Position numbers and translations under genes: made by a program. A model generated the notes under the pieces. That model saw only the letters and a list, made by a program, of their open reading frames with translations. It was not told the DNA's origin and ran no database searches. Below are positions 1-12,440 of a stretch of 30,254 nt of DNA, one piece after another. Each line of letters begins with the position of its first letter. Position 1 is the stretch's first letter. Origin of the DNA: Oppiella nova (Eukaryota > Arthropoda > Arachnida > Sarcoptiformes > Oppiidae). Where the stretch lies: positions 1 to 30,254 of the forward strand of contig CAJPVJ010000178.1 in assembly GCA_905397405.1 (NCBI GenBank), given 5' to 3'.

Positions 1-85
1 AATAATTTCTAATCTAATGATAAACTATTATAAATTACTGATTAATATCATACATGGATTGAAATGAGAGGGGACTGGGAGGGCA

Positions 86-129
<44 letters not shown>

Positions 130-1636
130 AGAGAATGATGGAAAGGGATGCTGGAGAGGCCTATCAGCCCTATCGCACATACCGACGCCCACTTGTAATG
201 AGTGGCAAACACTTTAACTATAATTTAGTGAAAACACAACTTATGGACAGACAGTGGAAAGGGATGTGAATGGAGTGAATAGAGCGGTGGGAATCAAAAT
301 TGTAGCACAAAATGATTGATCGGCCGTCACTGGCATTCAGACCCATTCACAGCCATCCCTATCCATCCATTTCACTACCACTTCCACCTACCAGTCCTCC
401 ACTGAATAGTGTATGAGTTTTATATATAAAGTAGTTTTTTTGATGTAAGTATGGACTGGTATGCTGTGTAACGTATGCTAGAAATTCGTGTTAAATATGA
501 GGCAATCATTCAATTTTTAATATATTTTGTATTTTTTAAAAATGATATATACTTTTAAAAAATGATAACCATTTGTTATCCAATGTTTTGACGTACAGTA
601 TACTCTTGGTAAAATTATTTAATGTTGTTGATACTGAGTTCGATCTGGACAATATTAATAAATTATTACAATGTTTATGAATTTTAATAGTTATTTGAAA
701 TTTTTAATTTTTAATTTATTTATAGTTTTTATTGAATCAAATATTTAGCACATTTAAGGTAATTTAAAAAATAGTGTAAACATTAGTTAGACATAGTATT
801 ATAAAATGGATAATATTTTTGAAGATAATTTGTTGCAGTTTTAATTTATAATAATTTCTCTCTCTAACTGATAAAACTATAAAAAGTATAATCTGTCATC
901 CACAATATTGCCAATATATTTAAATATTATTTCACTAATAAAGCTTAATAATTTTATAAACCTACTTGGTTACAGTTTGTAATTACCTAAAGTTAATAGG
1001 TGAACTTTTATATTTTATATGATCGCTAGTGTATAATTTTTAGATTACTAATTTTAGCTTGGTTTGCATTTTATAACTTTAGTAATTTATAGTATTAATT
1101 AAATAGAAATTTATTTAAATTATAAATTTGACTAATCGATTGATTTTGATCGATATATTTGACTATTGGTTGCCAAACATATCATTCAAAAAGCATTACA
1201 CAAATATATTTCATATCAATCGTGTATTTAATTATCAAGCACACAAAAATTAAACATAACATTTGGGGAACGGTATGCATTAGCTATGTGGTGGTGGGTA
1301 TTGGGTACTCATAAATGAATGAATGGTGTGTATGGAGTGAGGACCTAATGAAGGTATGGCCTGCCGGTGCCCAGACATCGACAGACACGCGAGGAATCCA
1401 TTAAAACTACTCATAAGATAAATGGTTTGCTATCATCGCTAGAGATTAGAAGCAAAATATTAACTGTTTTTTACTTTTTTATGCCTTCCCTTCGCTCATC
1501 CATCCCTTTCCACAAACTCTCTTAGCTCTCTCTCTCTCTCTCTCTCTCGGATGCCCTCCCAGTCCCCTCTCATTTCAATCCATGTATGATATTAATCAGT
1601 AATTTATAATAGTTTATCATTAGATTAGAAATTATT
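1..1636. repeat. 88-bp perfect inverted repeat bounding a 1.6 kb segment
   Basis: Bases 1-88 are the exact reverse complement of 1549-1636. Pairing continues inward through a (GA)n tract (89-119) against a (CT)n tract (1526-1548), giving about 111 bp per arm. The interior (112-1525) is AT-rich, has no open frame that I recognise, and carries GGAAAGGGATG at 140-150 and 256-266, with its reverse complement at 1501-1511. The left arm starts at the window edge, so its true outer limit and any target-site duplication cannot be seen. It could be a non-autonomous TIR DNA element, a fold-back element, or two dispersed copies that happen to be inverted. Perfect identity of the arms implies recent origin or gene conversion. 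Confidence 0.85.
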
Positions 1637-4334
1637 CAAAACACTAGCAATTCTTGAGTAACTTTTGTATCGATTGCATAGTTAATCAAACTTAAAACTC
1701 AATTCAAAACTAATCAAAAAAGTTAAAAGTTTTATATACTTCTTAATATTTTATACTTTTATCTAAATACAATATTTTAATTTATAATCCAAAGTATTCA
1801 GTAAATTAAAACTAATAATAAATACATACTAATAGATGATACGGGCATATTTTATTATAAATTAATTAATATGGTAAATAAATAAAATTAAAAATTATGG
1901 TCAGGAGATGTGTGTGAACCAAAATTATTACATTATTATTTCTAATTAAGGCTTAATAATAATATAAATATTCTTAGTTACAGTTTGTAATAGAAGTATA
2001 AATATTTTCTATTATAAGTTATAATTCTACATCATTTGCCAAAAACATTTATTCTGGATTTTCTAAAACATTATTAAATTCGTAATACTATTAATAATAA
2101 AAAATATTTTACTAGTATTCAAAGTCATCAAGGCCTACATCATTTGTCAAATAAAACACAATTAGACACAAAAAAAATGCTAATTTCAATAATTATACAC
2201 AAAAAGTCATAACTTAAACATCAATTCCTATGAACAAAACAGTTGTAATAATAACACAGAAAAAGAAAAAGAAATACTAATAATACAAATGTAATTATAA
2301 GCGAAACATTAAATTTTATATTCTGTATGAGTTGTAAAAGGATTGATACTGTAGTCGCATACAGAATACCCATACAATGGGCACCGGTATACGAGGGACA
2401 TATCATTTATAACATAGCGATGGCGAACATACAGTTTCGTCCGACAATTATCTGTGCCTTAATTGACATAAGAAGGCGTCTATGAAAGCGCCGTTAATGA
2501 TGGCAAAAGCGGACAAAACAAATGCACGTGTTTTGCATCCATTTCCACTTTTATCCCAAACCACTCGATTATCGCTGGAGAAAAACCATTATGAGTAACA
2601 GTCCTATGCTTTCGTATTAATGTTGTATTAAACAGAATACACAGAATATTCTGTATATGAATATCATAGGAGAGTGTGTGTGTGGAGTACATCATACAAA
2701 TGAGGGGACAGGGAGTGATAGGGGAACGGCGTGTAATAGATAGACAATAGCAAAACGATTATATCGGGGAAAGTCTGTTTGTAATTAACAGCTGAACCAA
2801 ACAAAACACTACTTATTAATGGCATCGCCTTTAATATAAATGGCCTGTCGTTCAGTTGGTTGACTACCCTCTCTCACTATCCTCCATGTGTGTTGTGATA
2901 GCACCGACACGTTGCACATACCGTACCCGTCAGTGTGTATATATATTGAGTGATAGCCACGCGCTCGGCCAGCATAGCTACGTTGGGTGTGGAACTGGAT
3001 GTCATAGTGGACTGGCGTATGGTATGTATGGCTGTGACAAAACGCTCGCTTCCTAAACCATTTTATATGCCATACCTTCCGGCTGTGGTTTTGGGAGCAC
3101 TGGTAGGCCAGCGGTTGTGGTGATATATTGTATGCAAAGGCATACTTAATATATATTATACGATGCGATCGACCACTCCATGTGTATATAAAAGCCATCA
3201 GTTATTCCTCCGGTATATTACGAACGGCACGCAAAACATGACAAAAATTATTGCATTTCTCGTAACAAATGTATGCTTTGACTCCGAGTTATTCATTATG
3301 TCATAAGTTACACACACTTTGTATATATAAAATATAGTATTATATTAGATATGCGACCAAAAATAATACATTTCCCAAACTTTTTTAGTGTGTGCGCTAT
3401 AATTTATGTATTAATTACACTTTTATGTAACATTATATTATACAATACACTCTCATTAGTGTCAAAGAGTTAAGCTCTGAATTTTTAGATGATTATTATG
3501 AACCCAATCGCTATTACCGTATATGTGTATGTCATGGTATATATATTTGACGTTTTGATAGGCTTTCCATTACACGCCGGAGCTTTACGGCAATCAAATT
3601 CGCAGTAATTTATTGATTTTGATTACACATAAAACTATCAATTCTGGGCGCAAATCATGAATCCAAACACAAATGATAGCGTTTTTGTCGACGACTTTAC
3701 TATTATTCTGTGCTTTTATTAATGCATTCAAAAAGATTGAGTACTTTTATGTTCGGCGATAAAAATGTCTCAAATATAAAGACTATAAATTCATGTCAAG
3801 ACATGTTTAGTCAATGATATTTTTGATCGCATAAAAACGACTGTTAAAACAAAATACTAGTAATATCTGTGAAATACAAGTCGTTTCTCAGTGTAATTCT
3901 AGTGATAGTAAAGACAACTACAGAATATTCTGTGTGTATATACGTTAAGACCCGCAACGTGTACAACATTTATATATTTATGTAGTCTTTTTTAGTAGTC
4001 ATTTGTATTTTGTCTCTCATATACTGTCTATTATTCTGTGTATATCCCTATCACTGCCTCCCATCCCCTTTCACTCCGCGACTATACATTTAATACATGA
4101 AAACTGATGACTGCTATCAATGATATGAAACTCAATTTGACATTTTGAGCGCTTTTTAGTATTATTTTACTTTAGTTTTCTCGGAGTTCACCGATACGTA
4201 TGGGTAAAGCGATACAACATTTCACGATTGCCAACACAAAAAGCACTCATATATTTATAACTGGCTTATTGTCATCACCAACTTTTCAGACATATCTCCC
4301 AATAGAGTGAGAATGAGTGAGTAGATAGAGAGTG
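1637..4334. other. AT-rich intergenic stretch, no gene supported
   Basis: No coding exon, tRNA or other RNA gene is recognisable. The palindrome ACAGAATATTCTGT occurs at 2641-2654 and 3920-3933, and AGCACTGGTAG at 3096-3106. A somewhat more GC-rich patch at about 2700-3200 holds an unrecognised 129-codon open frame on the - strand (3198-2809). It resembles no family known to me and has no splice or start context that makes it convincing. Confidence 0.6.
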
Positions 4335-5056
4335 GAGAGAGAGAGAGAGAGAGAGCTAAATAAATCACATCCAATACTACTGTATATACAAATGCTGCAA
4401 AAAATACTGTATTGGAAATCGAAACCTTCTAATGAAATGTTTTAAAAGTAAAAATAAAAAAATTCGTATTTTATTATTTTGACGGATAGTATGAAATCTA
4501 AATGAAAATAATACATAACAAAACTCCATTCCCCCATTGCCCCTCACATTCCCCTCAGAGGTATATCGATATCCATATAATACATTTAAATTGAGTACTT
4601 TTCATATTTTTTTGCATATATTTTATCCAGAAATGTATATTAAATAAAAAATTTAGTTTTAAAAAACTTTTTATTTTCTAATGCCTTAAAGCAAATACAC
4701 AATTCATGTGTATTATGTTATATTATATCAAAAGTGATGTTTTATTCAAATACTTTATTATATGTGTCTATAAAATAGTTTATTACACAAAACCTGCAGT
4801 CGTTTAGCTATTTCATTCATATATGAGTTAAGCATTTGGTATACATTTTGTTAGTGTTTTACATAATTTCATACGTATTTATATAAAAGATTTTCAATAT
4901 TGAGTGCTTTATATATGGTATATAAGTGTATGGTCTTAACCTTAAGAATTATATAACATTATAACTATGGGTTTGGGTGTCTATGGAGGAAAGTATGATT
5001 TCCCGGGTGTGTAGTCTGTATTACAATCAGTGAGTGGATTGCCGTATCGATTCAAT

Positions 5057-5058
<2 letters not shown>

Positions 5059-5101
<43 letters not shown>

Positions 5102-5150
5102 CATTCATTCACTCACTCACTCACTCACTCACTCTCACTCTCACTCTCAC
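5059..5150 (+). repeat. Compound (TC)n-(ATTC)n-(ACTC)n microsatellite
   Basis: A 40-base TC run passes into tetranucleotide ATTC and ACTC units, then into CTCACT hexamers. A similar CT-to-CACT order occurs at 28656-28715 inside an intron of the - strand gene. Confidence 0.95.
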
Positions 5151-5864
5151 AGACAGCCTTTCCAGTGGATGTCTATGTCTAATATGAATGAGAAATCAGT
5201 GATAACTTATAGCGAAATCATAGATCACTCACTCGTATGCGAGTCATTGAATATTCACTTTTGGATATTATATTCACTCAAATGGTTCAACAAATTTGAT
5301 ATTTGAGTTCATATTTCTGGCCCTCAGAGCACCGACAGATAGACAGTTATATACCCGCAAACCCATCGACAACACACACATACTTATCCTCAATATATTT
5401 ACTCTGAGCCCAACTGGTGAATGGGGACCGGGAGGGCCTGGAGTGCACTTATAATATACTCTACGCTGAATAATACACTATATTAATACGAATACATATT
5501 ATATTTCTCTTAATGTGATCTCAAAAACTACTGTTCACTGCAAAACACACTATGAATGCAAAACCTATTCAAATAATTTCGTACTCAATGACATCGATTC
5601 CATACTATTAATGACATGTCAGGCATTGAAACTTGATTTATATCATCGAGAAAAGCCTTTTTTCACAAATAGTCAGCACTGATTAGATTAAACACCACTC
5701 GGCAGCTACTGTCTATCTCCCTGTCCCCGACCCTTACTATACTGTAATTCATACACTCTATTAAGTACTCCATAGCGTGTACTTCGGGACTCAAATGTCG
5801 GCTATATATTAGATTTTTAAAAATATAAATCAATGTTATATATCATTTGATACAATGATTATCG

Positions 5865-5902
<38 letters not shown>

Positions 5903-6455
5903 AGTAATTACAGAAAATTATTATCTATTAACTAATTGCGTTAAAAGGCTTTTCACCACAAAAAAATATACAATAAATTTCACTTTTCAATTGTCTGTCC
6001 GTTTCATTCAAACGAAAAAACATATAAATTATATAAATTATAATCATTTTTGCATTTAGTTTGACTGATAGAGCGAACATTGTTTGAAAGGCACCCCTAA
6101 AAACCACCTCCCGTTTCCATTAAACTAGTGTCTACTCCACCGCACATACACTTTAAATAGATGTCCGACCCAGACATTGATGGCCAGTAATCATATGTGC
6201 CAACAGTTTTTCTTCTGGACTAATACAGTAGCCATACATACAGACAGGGAGTGTATGAGCGCCGACAGCCTGAATGAGAGTATGCCGTGAAGTATAAGAA
6301 AATAAAAATCTACGATAAGATTAACGACAAAAAGTTAGTGTTTGAGTGTTTAAGAGTTTGCTTTTCAGTCAATGCACTCATGATTAATCATTTGCCAAGA
6401 ACAATTTATAATTCTCTCTCTCTCGTAGTCTCTCTCTCATATGTGTGCTTACTGC

Positions 6456-6488
<33 letters not shown>

Positions 6489-6593
6489 CAATGATGTTGA
6501 GGAAAGAAAAATGAATTTTCACTTATTTTGACGGTTTTTGGAGAGAATTTATTTTTCTTATAGTAAACGATAATTTTTTGCTTTTAAATAGTG

Positions 6594-6625
<32 letters not shown>

Positions 6626-7042
6626 ATACTTAGCGCTCATATAGCGTTCAAATAGAAATTTCCTTCAAATGATTTATTAAATAAAATTTTTCTTATTTTC
6701 TGCGAACAAAAAACAATTTTTCACTCTTTCGTCTCTCAGACTCACTCTCCCTGAGCTCCCTGTGCTCTCTCGTATACTAGAGACCACTCATACGCCAACT
6801 CCTAGTATAATAAATACACTCAACAGTACTTATTAATCAAATGATGAATTAAAAAATATTTTTTCATTCAAGTTCTTGAGTTTTATTTTGTTTAATTTAT
6901 GCGCCATTCGTGTGATATATACGCTATAAATGAGATGTATTTCTACACTTCAATTGAATTATTATTCAAGAGATTTAAAACATTAAATATATTCACATAA
7001 ATTCACATAAAAATAAAAGTATAGTGAAATGAGGGATTAAAT

Positions 7043-7087
<45 letters not shown>

Positions 7088-7091
<4 letters not shown>

Positions 7092-7164
7092 TACGTATTT
7101 CAATTTTATTTGATTTTTTAGTTTTTACTCATTTTAAATATATCTCTCGTTTTGCAAATAGAGA
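7088..7164 (+). repeat. Dispersed 77-bp repeat, copy 1
   Basis: This segment is identical to 10483-10559. Its left side joins a GT/GA tract (7044-7087), and its right side ends in a short GAGAG followed by unique sequence. It begins GATGTACG and ends AAATAGAGA. No coding potential was recognised. Confidence 0.95.
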
Positions 7165-7598
7165 GCATAAAAAGAGGCATAAAATAAATATATAATTTGA
7201 ATGATTAATATTTAAATTGTGAACTGAATTGAAAATTAAGTTTCAAAAAGTATATTTAACGAATAAATAGTTAAATACATAAAACGAGCTCAAACTTTCA
7301 TATGAAATGTATATAAAAAACAAAGTATAAAGTAATGGCAAATATGGAGAGAAATAGTCTGAAAATATTTTATTCCCATTAACTACAGATTGAGTGAAAT
7401 AAAAATACATATAAAAAGAAAAATCTGAAAATTAGTTTAATATTGAAGTGTTTTTTGAAGAGCCATTGTTTCGAGTGTTTAGCGATTGAAAAACTGCAGC
7501 GAAATGTCTATACATTATACACAGAATTTACAGAATATATAGATATTTGGAGTGAAATATAAAGAATATTATCGGAATGAATGAAAAACTATAATACC

Positions 7599-7644
<46 letters not shown>

Positions 7645-7859
7645 AATATCTATAAGTATAATATTATAAATAAAGAGATGAAGACTACAAAATTGAGAGA
7701 AATATACTATATTTTTATTTGTTAGAAAATAATGGAAAGCAATGAGTGAATTGAAAGCAAATAGAATATAATCTATCGATTATGTGTTTGTGAGGAAAAC
7801 TTTGTGAACCAGAAATTTCATTCGTCACCAAATAGTGTGAATGTTTGCAAACTCAATTC

Positions 7860-7897
<38 letters not shown>

Positions 7898-8001
7898 GCA
7901 AGTGTGGGCTAACGTGCGAAAGAGAATCTCGATTCTCGATAAACAGGACGACAACCAAATCGTTCATTCATTGATTTTTCAGTTTTTTCTTTTCGCTCAA
8001 C

Positions 8002-8034
<33 letters not shown>

Positions 8035-8037
<3 letters not shown>

Positions 8038-9108
8038 CTGAAGACAACATTTTTCATCACAGAATGTATACTAAACTGCAGATTGAAATGTGTTGTAAAA
8101 GGAAGAGGCGATAGAGTATTGCAAACAACACTAAAAATTGTGAACACAATTTTTGATTCGCGTGTGAGAATGCAAATACCATTATAAATGTATTGATATA
8201 ATAAAATAAACGTAAATCCCGACAAAATAAGCCGGATATTGTAATGCGCGGAATATATGATGAGAATATATAGAGAATATATATAATATATAAAAATGTT
8301 TGACTCAAATATACATACAATGGTAGGCAATAGTGTCATAAAGTTTTTATGTAGAACTTAATTGCATCTGTTGTCACATTAATGTCAATCCAATAGTTGT
8401 CAAACGCGCTCATCCATAGCCCCTACCAGTGCTATCAGCAATAAGTGCCATACAGTATACATGTTAGAGCAATAGGAACCTGTTCAAAACAAAACTGTCA
8501 GTGCTTTTTATTTTCCAAATATAATACAAATATCTATATGATTATATTTTGTTTGCATTTATGACTTATTCATATAATACATACATAACAATAACCGTTA
8601 TATTCATGGCCTACCAGTGCTCTCTCTCCCTGTGCCAGTGTCTGTGATATATGTTTATTATGAGAAATAGTCGAACCTTTCGTTTATTGATATTTGAGGC
8701 CAAAGACAATCTCAAAGCCAAATGATTCAAACATTTCTTATTATATGTGAGACTCGTTTCGCTATTATTATAGTTATTGCCTTCCCTTCGCTTTCATCCC
8801 TTTCCCTCCCCGTGCTATCCCTTTAATGCTCTTAACCATCAATGACTGGGTATCATCTGTAAGACACACACATACATCCAGACACCAGATCCCTCTCACT
8901 CTCACTATATTTGTCTTATTTTTTGCGTCCATTTCAGTGATTGTGAGCTCAAAAAGAGAGTCAATCTATGGCTCGACTCTATTGTTCTCTCGTCTCTCGA
9001 TTCTACCGCTAATTATATTGTGTTTTGTCTCTCACTCTATGTTTAGTTCACTCTTTTGCTATTACTCTCAGTATATCTCTTACTGTTTAACTGTTAAACT
9101 CGAGTATA
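8035..9108. other. Intergenic stretch with recurring C-rich words
   Basis: No gene is recognised. CTACCAGTGCT occurs at 8423-8433 and 8611-8621. The segment 8779-8805 (GCCTTCCCTTCGCT, then CATCCCTTTCC) closely matches 1483-1511. An open frame of 107 codons at 8826-9149 is of low complexity, matches no family I know, and overlaps the inverted repeat that starts at 9109, so I do not call it a gene. Confidence 0.6.
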
Positions 9109-9171
9109 ATTTTCTTCCGACGACTGTAGAGTCAACTAAAAGCCAGTAGTGGTTAGAGAGTCAGTGGAAAG

Positions 9172-9212
<41 letters not shown>

Positions 9213-9431
9213 AAGACAGCTCAGCTCACTGTTAGCTAACTTCTCTCGACATAAGTTACTGTTCACTCGCTGACTGTCAGTGAACTAACACACAAATCCT
9301 AACCCAATATAAAGCAATTTATTATTTTGTAAAGAATTAACTCTTTTTTATAAACAAAAGTGAATGTAAGAAGAGTTGGAGTCAGCAATCGATCCGCAAT
9401 TAACCCTCTCATTAACGATTGCATAGGAATT

Positions 9432-9470
<39 letters not shown>

Positions 9471-9606
9471 CTTTCCACTGACTCTCTAACCACTACTGGC
9501 TTTTAGTTGACTCTACAGTCGTCGGAAGAAAATATTCACTGACAGTCAGCGAGTGAACAGTAACTTATGTCGAGAGAAGTTAGCTAACAGTGAGCTGAGC
9601 TGTCTT

Positions 9607-9645
<39 letters not shown>
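9109..9645. repeat. Circularly permuted inverted duplication flanked by GA/CT tracts
   Basis: The left copy reads A (9109-9173), GA tract (9174-9207), B (9208-9284). The right copy reads CT tract (9435-9467), A' (9469-9533), one base (9534), B' (9535-9611), CT tract (9612-9644). A' is the exact reverse complement of A (65 of 65) and B' of B (77 of 77), read by eye. An ordinary inverted repeat would read B' then A'. Here the order is A' then B', so the reverse complement of the right copy is GA-B-A-GA while the left copy is A-GA-B. That is a circular permutation opened within the GA tract. The spacer 9285-9434 is AT-rich and shows no feature. Confidence 0.93.
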
Positions 9646-9646
<1 letters not shown>

Positions 9647-10482
9647 TTGCAGTCAAAATGTATTGTGTTTCTGTATATTTAGCTTAAAATTTATTTAAAC
9701 ATTTTCTTCCATCAAATAAACACTATTATAGCGTTTCTGCAATTATATGCCATTATTTATATAGTAGTCGAGTATTAGGCAAACGGAAAAAATTAATTGA
9801 ATTTTATTTTTTAATTAACTCTCCATTGCCTTTCACTATATAATTATAATAAAATTTATTGATATTTATAATGGAAAGTCGCGTTTGATTAGAATATTCT
9901 CTCATTAATCAATTTTAAATACTAATACCTCTACTATAAGCTGAATATTATATTACATAAAACTAAAAGCTGTGCAATAATTTGATCGATTAATTAATGA
10001 CTGAATACTTGCCTTTTGAAATGCAAAATAATTTCGCATATAATATAATATATGTATTTTTTCTCGCAGTTGTGTTCAGTATTTGTAATATGTTTTTGGG
10101 ACAGAATTTATGACTGATTTGGTTCGCAAAATATTTTGGTGTTTTTGTTGTCTAGAATTTATATATATTTTCAGAAAAATACATAATCAGTAGTATAGGG
10201 AATGGTGGGGGAGAGAGTGTGTGAGTGAGTAAGAAAGTAAAAGTAGTATAGTATAAAAATTTTTATTTTTCACTCGCATTATATGTTTGGGCAAAAAATA
10301 TCACTTTATAAGCCCATAAACAGAATCCATATAAGAAAACGGCAATAAGTTCTCGAAAATCAATAAGAATTACAACTTAAAGGGGAATAAAGAATAAGAA
10401 ACATACAGAATATAAGGACAGGGAGATCGAGTGAACTCAGGGAGACGGGTAGGAATGATTGGGAGAGAGAGAGAGAGAGAGA
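9646..10482. other. AT-rich intergenic stretch, no gene supported
   Basis: No coding or RNA gene is recognised. One AGAATATTCT palindrome lies at 9891-9900, and a short GA tract at 10462-10482 abuts the second copy of the dispersed 77-bp repeat. Confidence 0.6.
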
Positions 10483-10554
10483 GATGTACGTATTTCAATT
10501 TTATTTGATTTTTTAGTTTTTACTCATTTTAAATATATCTCTCGTTTTGCAAAT

Positions 10555-10559
<5 letters not shown>
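10483..10559 (+). repeat. Dispersed 77-bp repeat, copy 2
   Basis: This copy is identical to 7088-7164, in the same orientation. It is embedded between two GA tracts (about 10462-10482 and 10561-10590), so it looks inserted into, or recombined within, a GA microsatellite. Confidence 0.95.
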
Positions 10560-10590
<31 letters not shown>

Positions 10591-10591
<1 letters not shown>

Positions 10592-12340
10592 AAAGGCCTG
10601 TCTTTGGTAAATGTTAGGAGAAAACGAGAGAAAACTCGAGTCAATCGAAAGAAATCAATGGCTTTAAGTCATATAATTTTTTGCCGTTTGTATCGATTTA
10701 AATGAAAATAATTCATTTGATTCGATGGACGCAAATACCATATACTAGTATATACTACACTATATACTCGAGTAAAACATTTTTATATATTATATTACTT
10801 CAGAGGGAAAGGGAGAGAGAGTTAGAAATGTAAGAAAGAAGAGATGAAAGACTATAGTAAAGGGAAACAACAAAAATTTATTCTTCGAGATATATATACT
10901 GTATTTATATATATCTATAGTATTGGGGAATGAAATGCGAATTGAGTGAAGGAATCAAAAAAGTGCACAAAAAAATCTGTGGCCAACAAAAAGGCCTGAC
11001 ATTGACATAGCGAGCAGTGAAGCAAAAAACTAATGTAACGAAAAAAGACCCAAATTTAAGGCATCCAATCCGTGACATATCTTATTGGAGTATATTTTAT
11101 ATATCTATAGCCTCTGAGGCCATAGACCTCTCGGTGTTATAGACATTCATTGTATTGTCGGTCATAAAAATGGGAAAACAAATCCCATGCCTTCGCTCTT
11201 TTGCCTGTATTTAGGAGATGAGAGATGTGTTGGGTTTCAGAGGGAATGGGAGACTAGACAATGGATTTGGAGTAGGAGTGTGCCATTCAATGTGTTTGTA
11301 TATGTTCTCGATTTATATATATATATATGAATGGAGAATACTATGAAAAATATTTGTACACTGAGTGCACGCCTTTTAGATTCTTTGAGTTCAGTTTGAT
11401 GTTTGTGTTTCTGTATATATTCTGTGAATTCTGTATATATTCTGTATGTTGTGAATGTAGAGTATGTGTGCTCTCCTAACTGTATAACTGATTGATTGAG
11501 AGTATGCTGTATACCAGTTGTCATACTGCACATCGAGCACTGGTAGCACTACTCAGTTGTAGCACTGGTAGTTCAGTACAACTAACTACTGATTGCAACT
11601 GATTTTTCTCGTTAACATTTTCTTTATATTTTTAAGTAATGACTATTTGTTTTAACAGTTGAATAACAGCCATAAAAATGTTATTCAAAATTAAAGCCCC
11701 AAAAAGCCATACAAACAGTGCATATATAGCACAATATAAATAATGAATTCCCAGTATAAAAGTCAAAGTCATTCACAATTAGTACTGTTTTGGTGAACAC
11801 ACAGTTTGTCTTTATATAAGAGATAGTGTTTTGGCGTAAAGTTATGATTGTTTGGACTACAAAACCCCCCTTTTATAATAAATGACTCTAACATGGGGTA
11901 TGGGCTGGTCTGGTGCACACGCCTTTCCCCATAGCATTATTAATGCATTCCTATGGCATATATGGAGCGCTAAAACTCTGGAGGAATCAAACCGAGAGAA
12001 GAATCAGATAAATGTTTCTCAAATGCCTTGTATTATAGCCTTTGATAATATTCTGCACTCACTTCTAGAGTACTGGAGAATAGGTCTCTAAATATTATAT
12101 ACGAGAAAAGAAATTATCATTCAGTTTAAGGTCTCTTATCTTTGAGTTTGTATTTCATATATTTTTTTATACTTTTCTCTTTAACTCATCTCTTATCCAT
12201 TTGCTATGAATTATGAGCTCTTCAATACGCCACTGGTTTTTCAAATGCTACCAGTGCTGCCTGTGCACCCGGTCGACCCCATCGCCTATCAAGTAGTTAT
12301 GAAATATCATACGATATTGTCGACCAAAAAATACTTTAGA
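10591..12340. other. AT-rich intergenic stretch, no gene supported
   Basis: No gene is supported. Two AGCACTGGTAG words lie 25 bases apart in direct orientation at 11536-11546 and 11561-11571, and CTACCAGTGCT occurs at 12248-12258. Several TCTGTATATATTCTG-like words cluster at about 11400-11450. A 69-codon open frame at 11882-12091 is unrecognised and probably chance. Confidence 0.6.
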
Positions 12341-12397
<57 letters not shown>

Positions 12398-12399
12398 CN

Positions 12400-12437
<38 letters not shown>
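12341..12437 (+). repeat. Long (CT)n tract with one undetermined base
   Basis: Two CT runs (12341-12394 and 12402-12437) flank a short GCAC interruption with the only N in the window at 12399. The N marks an ambiguous or polished base, so the true length of this tract is unreliable. Confidence 0.95.

Positions 12438-12440
<3 letters not shown>

Larger units (their letters stand above)
4335..8034. repeat. Microsatellite-dense intergenic block
   Basis: This gene-free block holds purine or pyrimidine dinucleotide tracts about every 300-700 bases: GA 4335-4355, CT 5059-5098, GA 5870-5899, TG then AG 6459-6488, CT 6595-6622, GT then GA 7044-7087, GA 7602-7641, CT 7861-7894 and CT 8005-8034. Orientation alternates irregularly. 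Open frames across these tracts encode only Ser-Leu or Glu-Arg runs and are not genes. Between the tracts the sequence is AT-rich, with no recognisable coding signal. Confidence 0.85.

Noticed and set aside
2809-3198. 129-codon open frame on the - strand
   Set aside because: No recognisable domain or motif and His/Tyr-rich composition typical of chance frames. It lies in a patch of mildly higher GC, which lengthens random frames.
5034-5306. Open frame rich in Ser-Leu and His-Ser repeats
   Set aside because: It is a read-through of a CT/CACT microsatellite. The same applies to 7845-8114, 12206-12457, 15854-16054 and 28591-28809.
8826-9149. 107-codon open frame with hydrophobic segments
   Set aside because: It looks membrane-like but is of low complexity, lies in CT-rich sequence, ends inside the permuted inverted duplication, and matches no family I recognise.
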